DNA from: Rhodospirillales bacterium
GTDB taxonomy: Bacteria > Pseudomonadota > Alphaproteobacteria > Acetobacterales > Acetobacteraceae
Length of the DNA: 7,575 bases
Assembly: GCA_025350425.1 (NCBI GenBank)
Contig: JANXXW010000208.1
Coordinates: 1-7,575, forward strand
Direction of reading: 5' to 3'
Position 1 is the stretch's first letter; each line of letters opens with the position of its first letter. Positions 1 to 6,419 of the stretch are shown here, piece by piece. The position numbers were made by a program, and so were the translations under genes. The notes beneath the pieces are model-generated. The model made no database searches and was not told the origin of the DNA. It was given only the letters and a program-made list of their open reading frames with translations.

Positions 1-194
1 GGTGCCGCGACCGGCCCGGTCAACTCGGACTTCATCGCCTTCTGGGGCGGCCCTGGGGCTGTCGCAAGCTCGACATCGACCTGTGGCTCGTCCTCCTTGG
101 GCAGCGTGCTCGGCAATCCGAGCAGCAGGGCCACAACGAACAGAATGTGCAGACCGGCGGAGACGGACGCACCGCGTTTGAGGCCGGAATTCAT
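1..194 (-). CDS. tolA: TolA / TonB-C-like cell envelope protein, N-terminal fragment
   Basis: This is the start of a gene that runs off the window at base 1; 64 residues are visible. The protein begins MNSGLKRGASVSAGLHILFV, a short basic N-terminus followed by one hydrophobic segment at about residues 13-30. An acidic/Pro stretch (LPKEDEPQVDVEL) follows, the usual entry into the long periplasmic linker of TolA. In the family, TolA is anchored in the inner membrane through this helix, which contacts TolQ and TolR, and it spans the periplasm toward TolB and Pal during outer-membrane constriction at division. It starts 13 bases after the tolR stop, in the same direction, as expected for tolQRA. 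The identification rests on position plus the membrane-anchor pattern, because the diagnostic C-terminal domain is outside the window. There is no strong Shine-Dalgarno before the ATG. Confidence 0.85.
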   Translation of the reverse strand, partial: MNSGLKRGASVSAGLHILFVVALLLGLPSTLPKEDEPQVDVELATAPGPPQKAMKSELTGPVAA

Positions 195-207
195 CGGCGT
201 GCGGAGA

Positions 208-738
208 TCAGCCCCGTCCCGGGCGCGGGGCGGCCGAAGTCGCGGGCCTGGGAGTGGCGGCAGGCGCCGCAGCGGCCGGAGCAGCGGCGGCCGGAGCAGC
301 GGGCGAGGCCGCACCGCTTGGATCGGTCAGCAGGGACACCTTTGTGAAACCGCCCTGGATGATGGTCGCCATCACCTCGAGCATCCGGCCAAACGAGTTG
401 GATTTGTCGCCCCGAACGAAGATGCGGCGATCCTTCTGGTCCTGCGCGATCGCCTGCAGCTTGGCGATCAGCTCAGGCACCTGCACCGCCTGATCCTGCA
501 GAAATATGACCCCGCTGCTGTCCACGGACACATTCAGCGGCGTGCTGTCCTGGTTCACCTGGGAAGCCGAGACCTTCGGCAGATCGATATTGACCGCAGT
601 GCTCATCAGCGGCGCCGTCACCATGAACACGATCAGCAGCACAAGCATCACGTCCACCAGGGGCGTCACGTTGATCTCGGCCAACGGTTTGTAGCGCCCG
701 CGTGCCTTGTTCCTGCCGCCATTCAGCCCGACAGCCAT
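208..738 (-). CDS. tolR: TolR, ExbD/TolR-family proton-channel subunit with an Ala/Pro-rich C-terminal tail
   Basis: This 176-residue protein belongs to the ExbD/TolR family, the inner-membrane partner of TolQ that couples proton flow to movement of TolA. The cytoplasmic N-terminus holds RYKPLAEINVTPLVDVMLVL, and the single membrane helix covers about residues 26-45. Asp29 sits at the position of the protonatable Asp23 of E. coli TolR. The periplasmic domain runs from about 48 to 140 (VSVDSSGVIFL, IFVRGDKSNSFGRML). Residues from about 143 to the end are a low-complexity Ala/Pro run, making the protein some 30 residues longer than the roughly 142-residue E. coli protein. The ATG directly follows the TAG stop of tolQ with no spacer. 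A GAGGAG Shine-Dalgarno at 748-753 lies inside the last codons of tolQ, so the two genes are probably translationally coupled. Confidence 0.96.
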   Translation of the reverse strand: MAVGLNGGRNKARGRYKPLAEINVTPLVDVMLVLLIVFMVTAPLMSTAVNIDLPKVSASQVNQDSTPLNVSVDSSGVIFLQDQAVQVPELIAKLQAIAQDQKDRRIFVRGDKSNSFGRMLEVMATIIQGGFTKVSLLTDPSGAASPAAPAAAAPAAAAPAATPRPATSAAPRPGRG

Positions 739-1407
739 CTAGACCTGCTCCTCGCCTTGCCGCGACAAAATCGCGCCGAACTCGGTGCCGAACCCCTCCA
801 GCCGCGCCGCATAGCGCGACAAATCGTTGCTGATCTTGTTGTAGGCCAGCACCGCCGGAATCGCGGCCACCAGACCGATCGCGGTGGCGAACAGCGCTTC
901 TGCGATGCCGGGCGCCACCACGGCGAGGTTGGTGTTGTGCATGGCCGCAATCGCCGAGAAGCTGTGCATGATGCCCCAGACGGTCCCGAACAGCCCGATA
1001 AACGGCGCGGTCGAGCCGACCGAGGCCAGGAAGATCATCCACCGCTCAAGCCGGTCCATCTCGCGCGAGATGGTGACGTTCATGGCACGGTCCACGCGGT
1101 CGCGCACGCCGCTACGGCTCATATCCGCTCCGGCCACGCGCTGGCTGCGCCGCCACTCCGACATCGCCGCGCCGAACACGGCGGCCATGGGATGTGTCGG
1201 CTTGGCGCCTTCCTGGTCGTACAGTTCGTCGAGGCTGCCACCGGACCAGAAACGGTCCTCGAACGTATCAGCGCTTTTACGGGCGCGGCGCAACGCCGAC
1301 ACCTTCTCGAACACGATCGCCCAAACCCAGACACTCGCCAGCAACAGCCCCAGCATCACAAGCTTGACGACGATATCCGCCTGCAAAAATAGCGTGAGGA
1401 CGGACAT
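739..1407 (-). CDS. tolQ: TolQ, MotA/TolQ/ExbB proton-channel protein
   Basis: This 222-residue inner-membrane protein is close to the 230 of E. coli TolQ. Three membrane segments are visible: about 12-33, 124-148 (containing STAPFIGLFGTVWGIMHSF, the family signature) and 163-188 (APGIAEALFATAIGLVAAIP). A cytoplasmic loop lies between the first two. Five to seven TolQ-type subunits surrounding TolR form the proton-driven motor of the Tol-Pal system. The ATG at 1407 is chosen because the protein then begins directly before the first membrane helix (MSVLTLFLQADIVVKLVML). A longer in-frame extension to 1575 would overlap ybgC and reads as Arg/Gly-rich noise. A G-rich stretch at 1411-1416 is the only Shine-Dalgarno candidate. 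It lies 52 bases after ybgC and abuts tolR. Confidence 0.96.
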   Translation of the reverse strand: MSVLTLFLQADIVVKLVMLGLLLASVWVWAIVFEKVSALRRARKSADTFEDRFWSGGSLDELYDQEGAKPTHPMAAVFGAAMSEWRRSQRVAGADMSRSGVRDRVDRAMNVTISREMDRLERWMIFLASVGSTAPFIGLFGTVWGIMHSFSAIAAMHNTNLAVVAPGIAEALFATAIGLVAAIPAVLAYNKISNDLSRYAARLEGFGTEFGAILSRQGEEQV

Positions 1408-1459
1408 ATCGGCCCCCGCGGTCCCAAGGTTTGCCGCATCAACAGCCCGATCCACTCGC

Positions 1460-1912
1460 CTAACCCTCCCGTTGCCCCGCCCCCAAACGGAGCAGCGCCT
1501 CCCGCCAGCGCGGCGGTATCCGACCCGGCCGACCATCTGCCACCCGCACCGCGACGAGCTGGATGTCAATGACAACCAACCTCGTTCCAGCCCGCATTAC
1601 GGTCTGCCGCAACTCGACCGACGCCGCGCGCAATGCGAGTGGTTCCGTCACCACGACAAGCGCCTCGTCCAGCCGCGCAGGCGCCAGATAGTCCAGTTTG
1701 ACGCGCCGCACCATGAAGATCAGGCCATGACTTGCGGTCATTTCGGAATGCGGCACGCCTAAATCCCGCAACGCCTCGGTACGAGCGCGCTCAGCGAAGC
1801 GCAGATAGTTGGCGTGGTAGACGACACCACCGGCGTCAGTGTCCTCATAGTACGTTCGCAATGTGTAGCGATGCCGCCCCTCCAGCAGGGTGGAGCCGGG
1901 ATGACCGCTCAT
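1460..1912 (-). CDS. ybgC: Tol-Pal-associated acyl-CoA thioesterase YbgC (hot-dog fold)
   Basis: This 150-residue cytoplasmic hot-dog thioesterase carries the YbgC signature YYEDTDAGGVVYHANYLRFA at about residues 21-40. Asp26 matches the catalytic Asp18 of E. coli YbgC. The rest follows the family: ERARTEALRDLG, then FMVRRVKLDYLAPARLDEAL. The family hydrolyses short acyl-CoA or acyl-ACP thioesters and is encoded with tol-pal in most proteobacteria; its exact role in envelope maintenance is not settled. The ATG overlaps the TGA of ruvB by four bases (ATGA, 1909-1912), and a GAGG Shine-Dalgarno lies within the ruvB end. It is slightly longer than the E. coli protein (134 aa), with extra residues at both ends. 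Confidence 0.95.
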   Translation of the reverse strand: MSGHPGSTLLEGRHRYTLRTYYEDTDAGGVVYHANYLRFAERARTEALRDLGVPHSEMTASHGLIFMVRRVKLDYLAPARLDEALVVVTEPLALRAASVELRQTVMRAGTRLVVIDIQLVAVRVADGRPGRIPPRWREALLRLGAGQREG

Positions 1913-2949
1913 CCATCCTCACCGAGAAGGTCGAGCACCGGCTGGGTGCCGGCGGGCGGCGTCAGCCCCAGATGCCGCCAGCCGCGTTCGCCCAGCATCC
2001 GGCCCCGGCTGGTACGCAGGATGAGACCTTCCTGAATCAGATAGGGTTCTATCACGTCCTCAAGCGTGTCCCGCGCCTCGGCCAGCGCGGCGGCAAGCGT
2101 CTCGACGCCGACAGGGCCGCCGCCGTGGTGTTCGGCCATGCGGCGGAGGTAACGCCGGTCCATGGCATCGAGCCCGATCCGGTCCACCTCCAGCCGCAGC
2201 AACGCGGCATCCGCAGTCTCGCGGTCGACGGGGTCGGTGCCCTCCACATGCGCGAAATCCCGCACGCGGCGCAGCAGGCGGCCGGCGATGCGGGGCGTGC
2301 CGCGCGAACGGCGGGCGATTTCGACGGCACCCTCACGGGTCAGCCCGAAGCCGAGCTTGCGGGCGCCGCGGCTGACGATCAGCTCCAGCTCGGCGGCGGT
2401 ATAGAACACCAGGCGCAGCGGGATGCCGAAGCGGTCGCGGAACGGTGTGGCCAGCAGGCCGGACCGGGTGGTGGCGCCGACCAGCGTGAACGGCGCGAGG
2501 TCGATCCGCACGCTGCGCGCCGCCGGCCCCTCGCCGATGATTAGGTCAAGCTGGAAGTCCTCCATCGCCGGATACAGGATTTCCTCGATGGCTGGCTGCA
2601 GGCGGTGGATTTCGTCGATGAACAGCACGTCGCGCGGCTGCAAGTTGGTCAGGATCGCGGCCAGATCGCCGGCCCGCTGGATCACCGGCCCCGAAGTCGC
2701 CCGGAAGCCTACGCCCAGCTCGCGCGCCACGATCTGCGCCAGCGTGGTCTTGCCCAGGCCCGGCGGCCCGTGCAGCAGCACGTGGTCCAGCGCCTCGGTC
2801 CGCGAGCGGGCCGCCTCGATGAAGATCGAAAGGTTTTCCCGGCTTGCCTTCTGGCCGACGAAATCCGACAGCGTCTGCGGCCGCAATGACGCCTCGGCGG
2901 CATCTTCCAGGGCGCGGACCGGCGAGACAGTGCGTTCGGTGTCGCTCAT
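1909..2949 (-). CDS. ruvB: Holliday junction branch-migration ATPase RuvB
   Basis: RuvB (346 residues) is the AAA+ motor. Its hexamers flank the RuvA-bound junction and pull DNA through, driven by ATP. Motifs in order are LRPQTLSDFVGQ (23-33), Walker A GPPGLGKT (61-68), Walker B LFIDEIHR (109-116), sensor 1 GATTRSG (158-164), the arginine-finger box PFRDRFG (169-175) and sensor 2 GTPRIAGRLLRRVRD (217-231). The C-terminal winged helix ends in EPYLIQEGLILRTSRGRML (301-319). The length is normal and no key motif is missing. The ATG overlaps the ruvA stop by four bases (2946-2949), and the stop overlaps the ybgC start in the same way. No SOS-type LexA box stands out upstream, as the gene sits inside an operon. 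Confidence 0.99.
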   Translation of the reverse strand: MSDTERTVSPVRALEDAAEASLRPQTLSDFVGQKASRENLSIFIEAARSRTEALDHVLLHGPPGLGKTTLAQIVARELGVGFRATSGPVIQRAGDLAAILTNLQPRDVLFIDEIHRLQPAIEEILYPAMEDFQLDLIIGEGPAARSVRIDLAPFTLVGATTRSGLLATPFRDRFGIPLRLVFYTAAELELIVSRGARKLGFGLTREGAVEIARRSRGTPRIAGRLLRRVRDFAHVEGTDPVDRETADAALLRLEVDRIGLDAMDRRYLRRMAEHHGGGPVGVETLAAALAEARDTLEDVIEPYLIQEGLILRTSRGRMLGERGWRHLGLTPPAGTQPVLDLLGEDG

Positions 2950-3548
2950 CGCGCGAGCTCCTTCAACGCGTCACGAATGACGATGTCGATCGAGGCGTCG
3001 GCGCCAAGGCGTTCCACGATCCTGGTCACCACGGGATGCGCCTCCATCCGACGGTATCCGAGGTTCAGCATCGCCGACAGCGCATCAGCCTCCAAGCCCC
3101 CGACCGGGCCGGGAATGATCGGCGAGAAACCGATGCCGGTCGGCATGGCACCCGCCTTGTCCCGCAACTCCGTCAGCAGCCGGACCGCCAGCTTGGGGCC
3201 CACGCCCGGCGCCCGCGTCAGGCTGCCCCGGTCGCCGGCCGCGATCGCTGCGATCAGTTCGCGCGGTGCCAGCGCGGACAGGATGTTCAGCGCCACCCGC
3301 GCGCCGACGCCCTGGATGGTGGTCAGCAACCGGAACCAGTCCCGCTCGGCGGCGTCGGCGAAGCCATAGAGGAGGATGGCGTCCTCGCGCACCACGGTCT
3401 CAATCAGCACCTGCGCCTCGGCGGGGGGCGGCGGGAGGGACGCGAGCGTGCGGGTTGAAGCCTGCACGAGATAGCCGACGCCGTGCACATCCACGATGCA
3501 GCGATCGGACTCGATTGCCTCGATCCGCCCGGTCAGCTTGGCGATCAT
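2946..3548 (-). CDS. ruvA: Holliday junction-binding protein RuvA
   Basis: RuvA (200 residues) binds the four-way junction as a tetramer and loads RuvB. The N-terminal OB-fold starts MIAKLTGRIEAIESDRCIVD. The acidic pin residues Glu55 and Asp56 (VREDAILLYGF) fall exactly at the E. coli positions. Two helix-hairpin-helix motifs follow (IQGVGARVALNILS at about 78-91, APGVGPKLAVRLLTELRDK at about 113-131). A Pro/Gly linker then leads to domain III (about 153-200, EADALSAMLNLGYRR), which contacts RuvB. The ATG at 3548 is chosen over an in-frame start 8 codons upstream, because it gives the canonical N-terminus and forms an ATGA overlap with the ruvC stop (3545-3548). Confidence 0.98.
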   Translation of the reverse strand: MIAKLTGRIEAIESDRCIVDVHGVGYLVQASTRTLASLPPPPAEAQVLIETVVREDAILLYGFADAAERDWFRLLTTIQGVGARVALNILSALAPRELIAAIAAGDRGSLTRAPGVGPKLAVRLLTELRDKAGAMPTGIGFSPIIPGPVGGLEADALSAMLNLGYRRMEAHPVVTRIVERLGADASIDIVIRDALKELAR

Positions 3549-4048
3549 GCCATCCGTTTCCCGGCCGCCCACAACGTCCGGCTGGCACGGTGGTGGGCGT
3601 GGCAGATGGCCACTGCCAGCGCGTCCGACGCGTCTGCCCGCTTTAGGGTGGCACCCGGCAACAGTCGCCGCACCATCATCGCCACCTGCGTCTTGTCCGC
3701 GCCGCCGGTGCCGACCACCGACAGCTTCACCGACTTCGCCGCGTATTCCGCGACCGGAATGCCGACCAGCGCCGGAGCCAGCAGCGCGATCCCGCGGGCA
3801 TAGCCGAGCTTGAGCGTGGCGGTGCCGTTGCGATTGACATAGGTCTCCTCCACCGCCGCCTCCTCCGGATGGTGGGTCGCCAGAAGCGCCATCAGCGCGT
3901 CGTGCAGCACGCGCAGGCGGTTTGGCACGCTGGCGTCGCCATCGGTCGCGATCACGCCGTCGGCGACGTGGCGCAGCCGGTTGCCGTCGCTCTCGATCAG
4001 GCCCCAGCCGGTGAAACGCAGGCCGGGATCGATGCCCAACAGGAGCAT
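3545..4048 (-). CDS. ruvC: Crossover junction endodeoxyribonuclease RuvC
   Basis: RuvC (167 residues) is the dimeric RNase H-fold resolvase that nicks Holliday junctions symmetrically. The four acidic residues of the active site are visible: Asp7 in LLLGIDPGLRFTGWG, Glu67 in AVEETYVNRN, and Asp139 and Asp142 in KRADASDALAVAICHAHH. The conserved TATLKLGYARG and YAAKSVKLSVVGTGGADKTQV segments are present. The length is typical, with a slightly shortened C-terminus. It starts four bases after the yebC stop and overlaps ruvA by four bases, so it is the first gene of a tightly packed ruvCAB set. The Shine-Dalgarno is weak, consistent with translation following on from yebC. Confidence 0.98.
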   Translation of the reverse strand: MLLLGIDPGLRFTGWGLIESDGNRLRHVADGVIATDGDASVPNRLRVLHDALMALLATHHPEEAAVEETYVNRNGTATLKLGYARGIALLAPALVGIPVAEYAAKSVKLSVVGTGGADKTQVAMMVRRLLPGATLKRADASDALAVAICHAHHRASRTLWAAGKRMA

Positions 4049-4052
4049 CGGA

Positions 4053-4802
4053 TCAGGCCGACAATTTCTGCATCACGGCTTCCGGGATATCGAAATTGGC
4101 ATACACGTTCTGCACGTCGTCGAACTCGTCGAGCACGTCCACCAGCTTGAGCACGGCGGCAGCGCGGTCTTCGTCCAGCGTCACCAGCGTGGTCGGGCGC
4201 CAATCGAGCGTGGCCGAATCGGCTGGCCCGAACCGCGCCTCCAGCGCGTCGCGCACGGCGAAGAAGCTTTCGGCGGTGGCGGTGACCTCATGGCCTTCCG
4301 GCCCGCTCTCGGCGTTCTCCGCCCCGGCTTCGATCGCCGCTTCCAGCATGTCGTCCTCGCCAGCCGCGCGGGCGGGATAGCGCACCACGCCGAGCCGGGA
4401 GAACATGAAGGAGACGGAGTTTGTCTCGCCCATCGCCCCGCCATGCTTGGCAAAGGCACTACGCAGATCGGACGCGGTGCGGTTGCGGTTGTCGGTCAGC
4501 GCCTCGACGATGATGGCGACCCCGGCCGGACCGTAACCTTCGTAGCGCATGTCGAGATAATCGGCACCCGCGTCCGTGCCGCTCGCTTTCTTGATCGCGC
4601 GGTCGATGGTGTCCTTGGTCATGTTGGCCACCCGCGCCGCCGTCAACGCCGAACGCAGGCGCGGGTTGGAGGCGGGATCGGGCAGACCCGAGCGCGCCGA
4701 GACCGTGATCTCGCGGATCAGCTTGGCGAAGATGCGCCCGCGCTTGGCGTCTTGCGCGCCCTTGCGGTGCATAATGTTCTTGAATTGCGAATGTCCGGCC
4801 AT
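4053..4802 (-). CDS. yebC: YebC/PmpR-family (TACO1-like) protein
   Basis: This 249-residue member of the YebC/TACO1 family begins with the hallmark MAGHSQFKNIMHRKGAQDAK. The continuing conserved text includes FAKLIREITVSARSG, NPRLRSALTAARVANMTKDTIDRAIKK, YEGYGPAGVAIIVEALTDNRNRTASDLR and GAMGETNSVSFMF, followed by an acidic C-terminal domain (DEFDDVQNVYANFDIPE). The family was long annotated as a transcriptional regulator. More recent work ties it, like mitochondrial TACO1, to translation through proline-rich stretches on the ribosome. Location beside ruvC is widespread in proteobacteria. The gene follows ymdB by 36 bases and precedes ruvC by four. Upstream of the ATG only a poor Shine-Dalgarno (CTGGA) is seen. 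Confidence 0.97.
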   Translation of the reverse strand: MAGHSQFKNIMHRKGAQDAKRGRIFAKLIREITVSARSGLPDPASNPRLRSALTAARVANMTKDTIDRAIKKASGTDAGADYLDMRYEGYGPAGVAIIVEALTDNRNRTASDLRSAFAKHGGAMGETNSVSFMFSRLGVVRYPARAAGEDDMLEAAIEAGAENAESGPEGHEVTATAESFFAVRDALEARFGPADSATLDWRPTTLVTLDEDRAAAVLKLVDVLDEFDDVQNVYANFDIPEAVMQKLSA

Positions 4803-4838
4803 GGTCCAGCTGTCATGTGTCTGTTGGGATCACCGATC

Positions 4839-5654
4839 TTAGGACGGCGGCATCGCCTGCGACAAACGCCCGCCCTGGCGCAGCGGCCAAACGCTCGACG
4901 CCAAGCCTGTTGCGTCGTCGGTTTCGACCAGCACGCCACAGATGGTGGCCTCACCATCGGCCGGTGCCAGCTTGTCGCCTGGCATCTTGCGCCAGAACCG
5001 TGCGGCCGAGTTCTGCTTGGCCATGCCGATCACGCTGTCATAGTCGCCACACATTCCGGCATCGGACTGGAACGCCGTGCCCCCTGCGAGCACGTGATGA
5101 TCGGCGGATGGGCTGTGCGTGTGGGTGCCGACGACCAGGCTCACCTGTCCATCGAACGAATGCGCGTAGGCCCATTTCTCGCTGGTAGCCTCGGCATGGA
5201 AATCCACCACGATGGCGGCCACGCTGCTGCCGAGCTTGTATTTCGCAAGTTCCTGGGCGGAAAGCCGGAACGGGCAGTCCAGCGCGTCCATGAACAGCCG
5301 CCCCATCACGTTCATCACCGCGACCCGCCGCCCGTCCGCCAGCGTCACAGTGGTGATGCCGGCACCCGGCGTGCCCGGTGGAAAGTTAAGTGGGCGGATG
5401 AGGCGCGGGGTTTCTGCGATATAGGGGATCAGCTCCTTGCGGTCCCACGCATGGTTGCCGAGCGTGATGACATCGGCCCCGGCATCGAACAGTGCGCGTG
5501 CCATATCCGGGGCGAGGCCGAAACCGTGGCTGGCGTTCTCACCGTTGACGATGGCGCAATCGACCCGCAGGGCCGTACGCAATCCGGGCAGGGCAGCGAC
5601 GACTGAATCGCGGCCGACACGGCCCACGATATCGCCGAGGAAAAGAATTCGCAT
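4839..5654 (-). CDS. ymdB: YmdB-type metallophosphoesterase (TIGR00282 family)
   Basis: This 271-residue calcineurin-like phosphoesterase is of the YmdB/TIGR00282 family. Proposed metal ligands are all present: Asp8 (LFLGDIVGRVGRD), Glu39 and Asn40 (IVNGENASHG), Asn67 and His68 (TLGNHAWDRKE), His153 (DFHAEATSEK), and His178 and His180 (VVGTHTHSPSADH). The family is known from Bacillus YmdB, a cyclic-nucleotide phosphodiesterase in vitro that affects biofilm and sporulation; its role in alphaproteobacteria is not established. The start is set at the ATG at 5654 because MRILFLGDIVGRVG is the family N-terminus. An in-frame extension to 5831 lies across the fthC remnant in another frame and has no family resemblance. 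The Shine-Dalgarno is poor (GAAAG), perhaps because the gene once followed fthC closely. No signal peptide is present, so the protein is cytoplasmic. Confidence 0.95.
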   Translation of the reverse strand: MRILFLGDIVGRVGRDSVVAALPGLRTALRVDCAIVNGENASHGFGLAPDMARALFDAGADVITLGNHAWDRKELIPYIAETPRLIRPLNFPPGTPGAGITTVTLADGRRVAVMNVMGRLFMDALDCPFRLSAQELAKYKLGSSVAAIVVDFHAEATSEKWAYAHSFDGQVSLVVGTHTHSPSADHHVLAGGTAFQSDAGMCGDYDSVIGMAKQNSAARFWRKMPGDKLAPADGEATICGVLVETDDATGLASSVWPLRQGGRLSQAMPPS

Positions 5655-5673
5655 GTGGGCGGAGATACTTTCG

Positions 5674-5880
5674 TTATGTGAAAACCCGATCGAGGTCGTG
5701 ATAGCTGCCGCCGTGACCGAAACGCCTACGATACCGGTCGAAGGCCAGCAACTGCACCAGTAACCAATCGGGCACCAAACTCGTCGTCGCGGCGAGAAGC
5801 TCGCCACGATCGCATCCGGCGAAGCCAGCACGCGCGTCCAGCATCATGGCCCGCTTTGCCGCGTCGAGTTCAGAGAGAAA
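5674..5880 (-). pseudogene. Remnant of 5-formyltetrahydrofolate cyclo-ligase (fthC/ygfA), internally deleted
   Basis: Between 6S RNA and ymdB, where many alphaproteobacteria carry a roughly 190-residue 5-formyltetrahydrofolate cyclo-ligase, only about 70 codons of open frame remain, ending at TAA 5674-5676. The first part reads ELDAAKRAMMLDARAGFAG, resembling the basic N-terminal helix of the enzyme (AKxxLRxxxRxxR). It runs almost directly into LVPDWLLVQLLAFDRYRRR and FGHGGSYHDLDR, a decayed version of the C-terminal PDxLLVPLLAFDRRGYRLGYGGGYYDR block. The central 100 or more residues and the true C-terminus are missing. The motif is damaged: the Pro after LLV has become Gln, and GYGGGYYD reads GHGGSYHD. 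The first in-frame ATGs (5847, 5844) lie inside the N-terminal helix, and two stop codons lie upstream within the 6S gene. The enzyme ATP-dependently converts 5-formyl-THF to 5,10-methenyl-THF. Assignment is from motif memory plus synteny. A short functional peptide of 57 residues is the less likely alternative. Confidence 0.68.
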
Positions 5881-5883
5881 TGA

Positions 5884-6042
5884 AGTGCGGAGCCGCCGTA
5901 GCCGTTGACGTTACTATCCTCCCAGAGCCTGCTGTTGCAGGTGGGAACCGGTTACCGTGACCAAGATCACGACAGCGCCAGCCCCCGGAGGATGCTTATT
6001 GGCCCTGGGGATAAATTGCCTGACGCACCCAGCAGCCCCGCC
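5884..6042 (-). ncRNA. ssrS: 6S RNA (ssrS), alphaproteobacterial type
   Basis: 6S RNA binds housekeeping RNA polymerase holoenzyme as a promoter mimic and lowers transcription in stationary phase. The 5' arm at 6041-6030 (GCGGGGCTGCTG) pairs over 12 positions, allowing G-U pairs, with the 3' arm at 5898-5887 (CGGCGGCTCCGC). Inside are the AATAAGCATCCTCCGGGGGC and CTGGCGC segments, a small GTGA/TCAC hairpin, the GGTTCCCACC stretch and a terminal hairpin CCTGC-AACA-GCAGG closed by TCCCA/TGGGA. Near the 3' end TAACGTCAACGGCTACGGCG matches my memory of alphaproteobacterial 6S sequences. The position directly after zapA and before the fthC locus is the conserved one. Ends are estimated from the closing stem and may be off by a few bases. 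The RNA looks intact although its neighbour fthC is broken. Confidence 0.9.
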
Positions 6043-6047
6043 TTACT

Positions 6048-6076
6048 TACTTAGGGCTGCTCGAGGTCCGCTGCAA
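6048..6076 (-). promoter_or_regulatory. Candidate housekeeping promoter for 6S RNA
   Basis: Read on the minus strand, TTGCAG (6076-6071) and TAAGTA (6053-6048) are separated by 17 bases. The expected 5' end of 6S RNA at about 6041 lies seven bases past the second box. The -35 box is inside the last codons of zapA, and the -10 box starts at the zapA stop codon. The match to consensus is only partial, and the CTAAGTAAGTAAG run allows the -10 to slide by four bases, so this is a suggestion from spacing and position. Confidence 0.35.
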
Positions 6077-6389
6077 TCTGTTCCGCGCGAATTGCGAGGC
6101 GGCCAAGCTTGCGGCTCAACTCCGGATCGGCTTTGTCGGCTTGCAAGCCCATGGTAGGCTTGGCTGCGCGCATGGCTTCGATCTCCACGCGGAGATCGTG
6201 GATCTCGTCGACCATGAGCAGCGAGGCCAGCACCAGCAGGCGCGCTTCGCCACTCTGGCTACCAAGCGCCTTGATGCTTTCGACACGGCTTTCCACCTGG
6301 AAACTCATGGCGATCAGGTGGTCTTCCTGCCCGTCCTCGCAGCCCACCGTGTAGGTGTAGCCATTTATCTTCACGGTGACCTGGGCCAC
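6051..6389 (-). CDS. zapA: Cell division protein ZapA
   Basis: ZapA (112 residues) is a cytoplasmic protein that bundles and stabilises FtsZ filaments at the division ring. The N-terminal globular part carries the family signature VTVKINGYTYTVGCEDGQED followed by HLIAMSFQVESRVESIKAL. The C-terminal half (RLLVLASLLMVDEIHDLRVEIEAMRAAK and on to the end) is the long helix used for coiled-coil dimer and tetramer formation. Length is normal for the alphaproteobacterial form. The start is GTG at 6389, supported by the Shine-Dalgarno AGAAGGA at 6402-6396, seven bases upstream. It is 30 bases after the small coiled-coil gene, and 6S RNA begins about ten bases after its stop. This neighbourhood is conserved in proteobacteria. 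Confidence 0.95.
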   Translation of the reverse strand: MAQVTVKINGYTYTVGCEDGQEDHLIAMSFQVESRVESIKALGSQSGEARLLVLASLLMVDEIHDLRVEIEAMRAAKPTMGLQADKADPELSRKLGRLAIRAEQIAADLEQP

Positions 6390-6395
6390 GGCGTT

Positions 6396-6402
6396 TCCTT
6401 CT
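6396..6402 (-). promoter_or_regulatory. Shine-Dalgarno deciding the GTG start of zapA
   Basis: AGAAGGA on the minus strand stands seven bases before GTG (6389-6387). This fixes the unusual start codon of zapA, because no in-frame ATG lies near the conserved N-terminus. Confidence 0.7.
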
Positions 6403-6419
6403 GTTGGCGGGGGTCGCGG

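Noticed and set aside
238..312. GC-rich near-repeat (gccggagcagcgg-like units), considered as a possible tandem repeat or regulatory element
   Set aside because: It is the coding sequence of the Ala/Pro tail of TolR, so the repetition follows from the amino-acid composition.
97..1392. 431-codon open frame on the plus strand opposite tolA, tolR and tolQ
   Set aside because: It is opposite well-recognised genes, its composition (Arg/His/Gly/Gln-rich) is not protein-like, and there is no Shine-Dalgarno or family resemblance.
1408..1575. 56-residue N-terminal extension of TolQ
   Set aside because: The extension overlaps ybgC, is Arg/Gly-rich and lacks family similarity; ATG 1407 gives the standard TolQ start.
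3981..5606. 541-codon open frame on the plus strand opposite yebC and ymdB
   Set aside because: It is antisense to two clear genes, rich in His/Arg/Gly/Gln with no domain or motif, and is the usual by-product of high GC in third codon positions.
5655..5831. 59-residue N-terminal extension of the YmdB-type phosphoesterase
   Set aside because: The family begins at MRILFLGD. The extension lies over the fthC remnant in another frame and has no similarity to the family.
5860..5886. Possible intrinsic terminator after 6S RNA
   Set aside because: The stem is the 6S closing helix and the following stretch (TTCATTTCTCTC) is only mildly T-rich, with interruptions; not enough to call a terminator.
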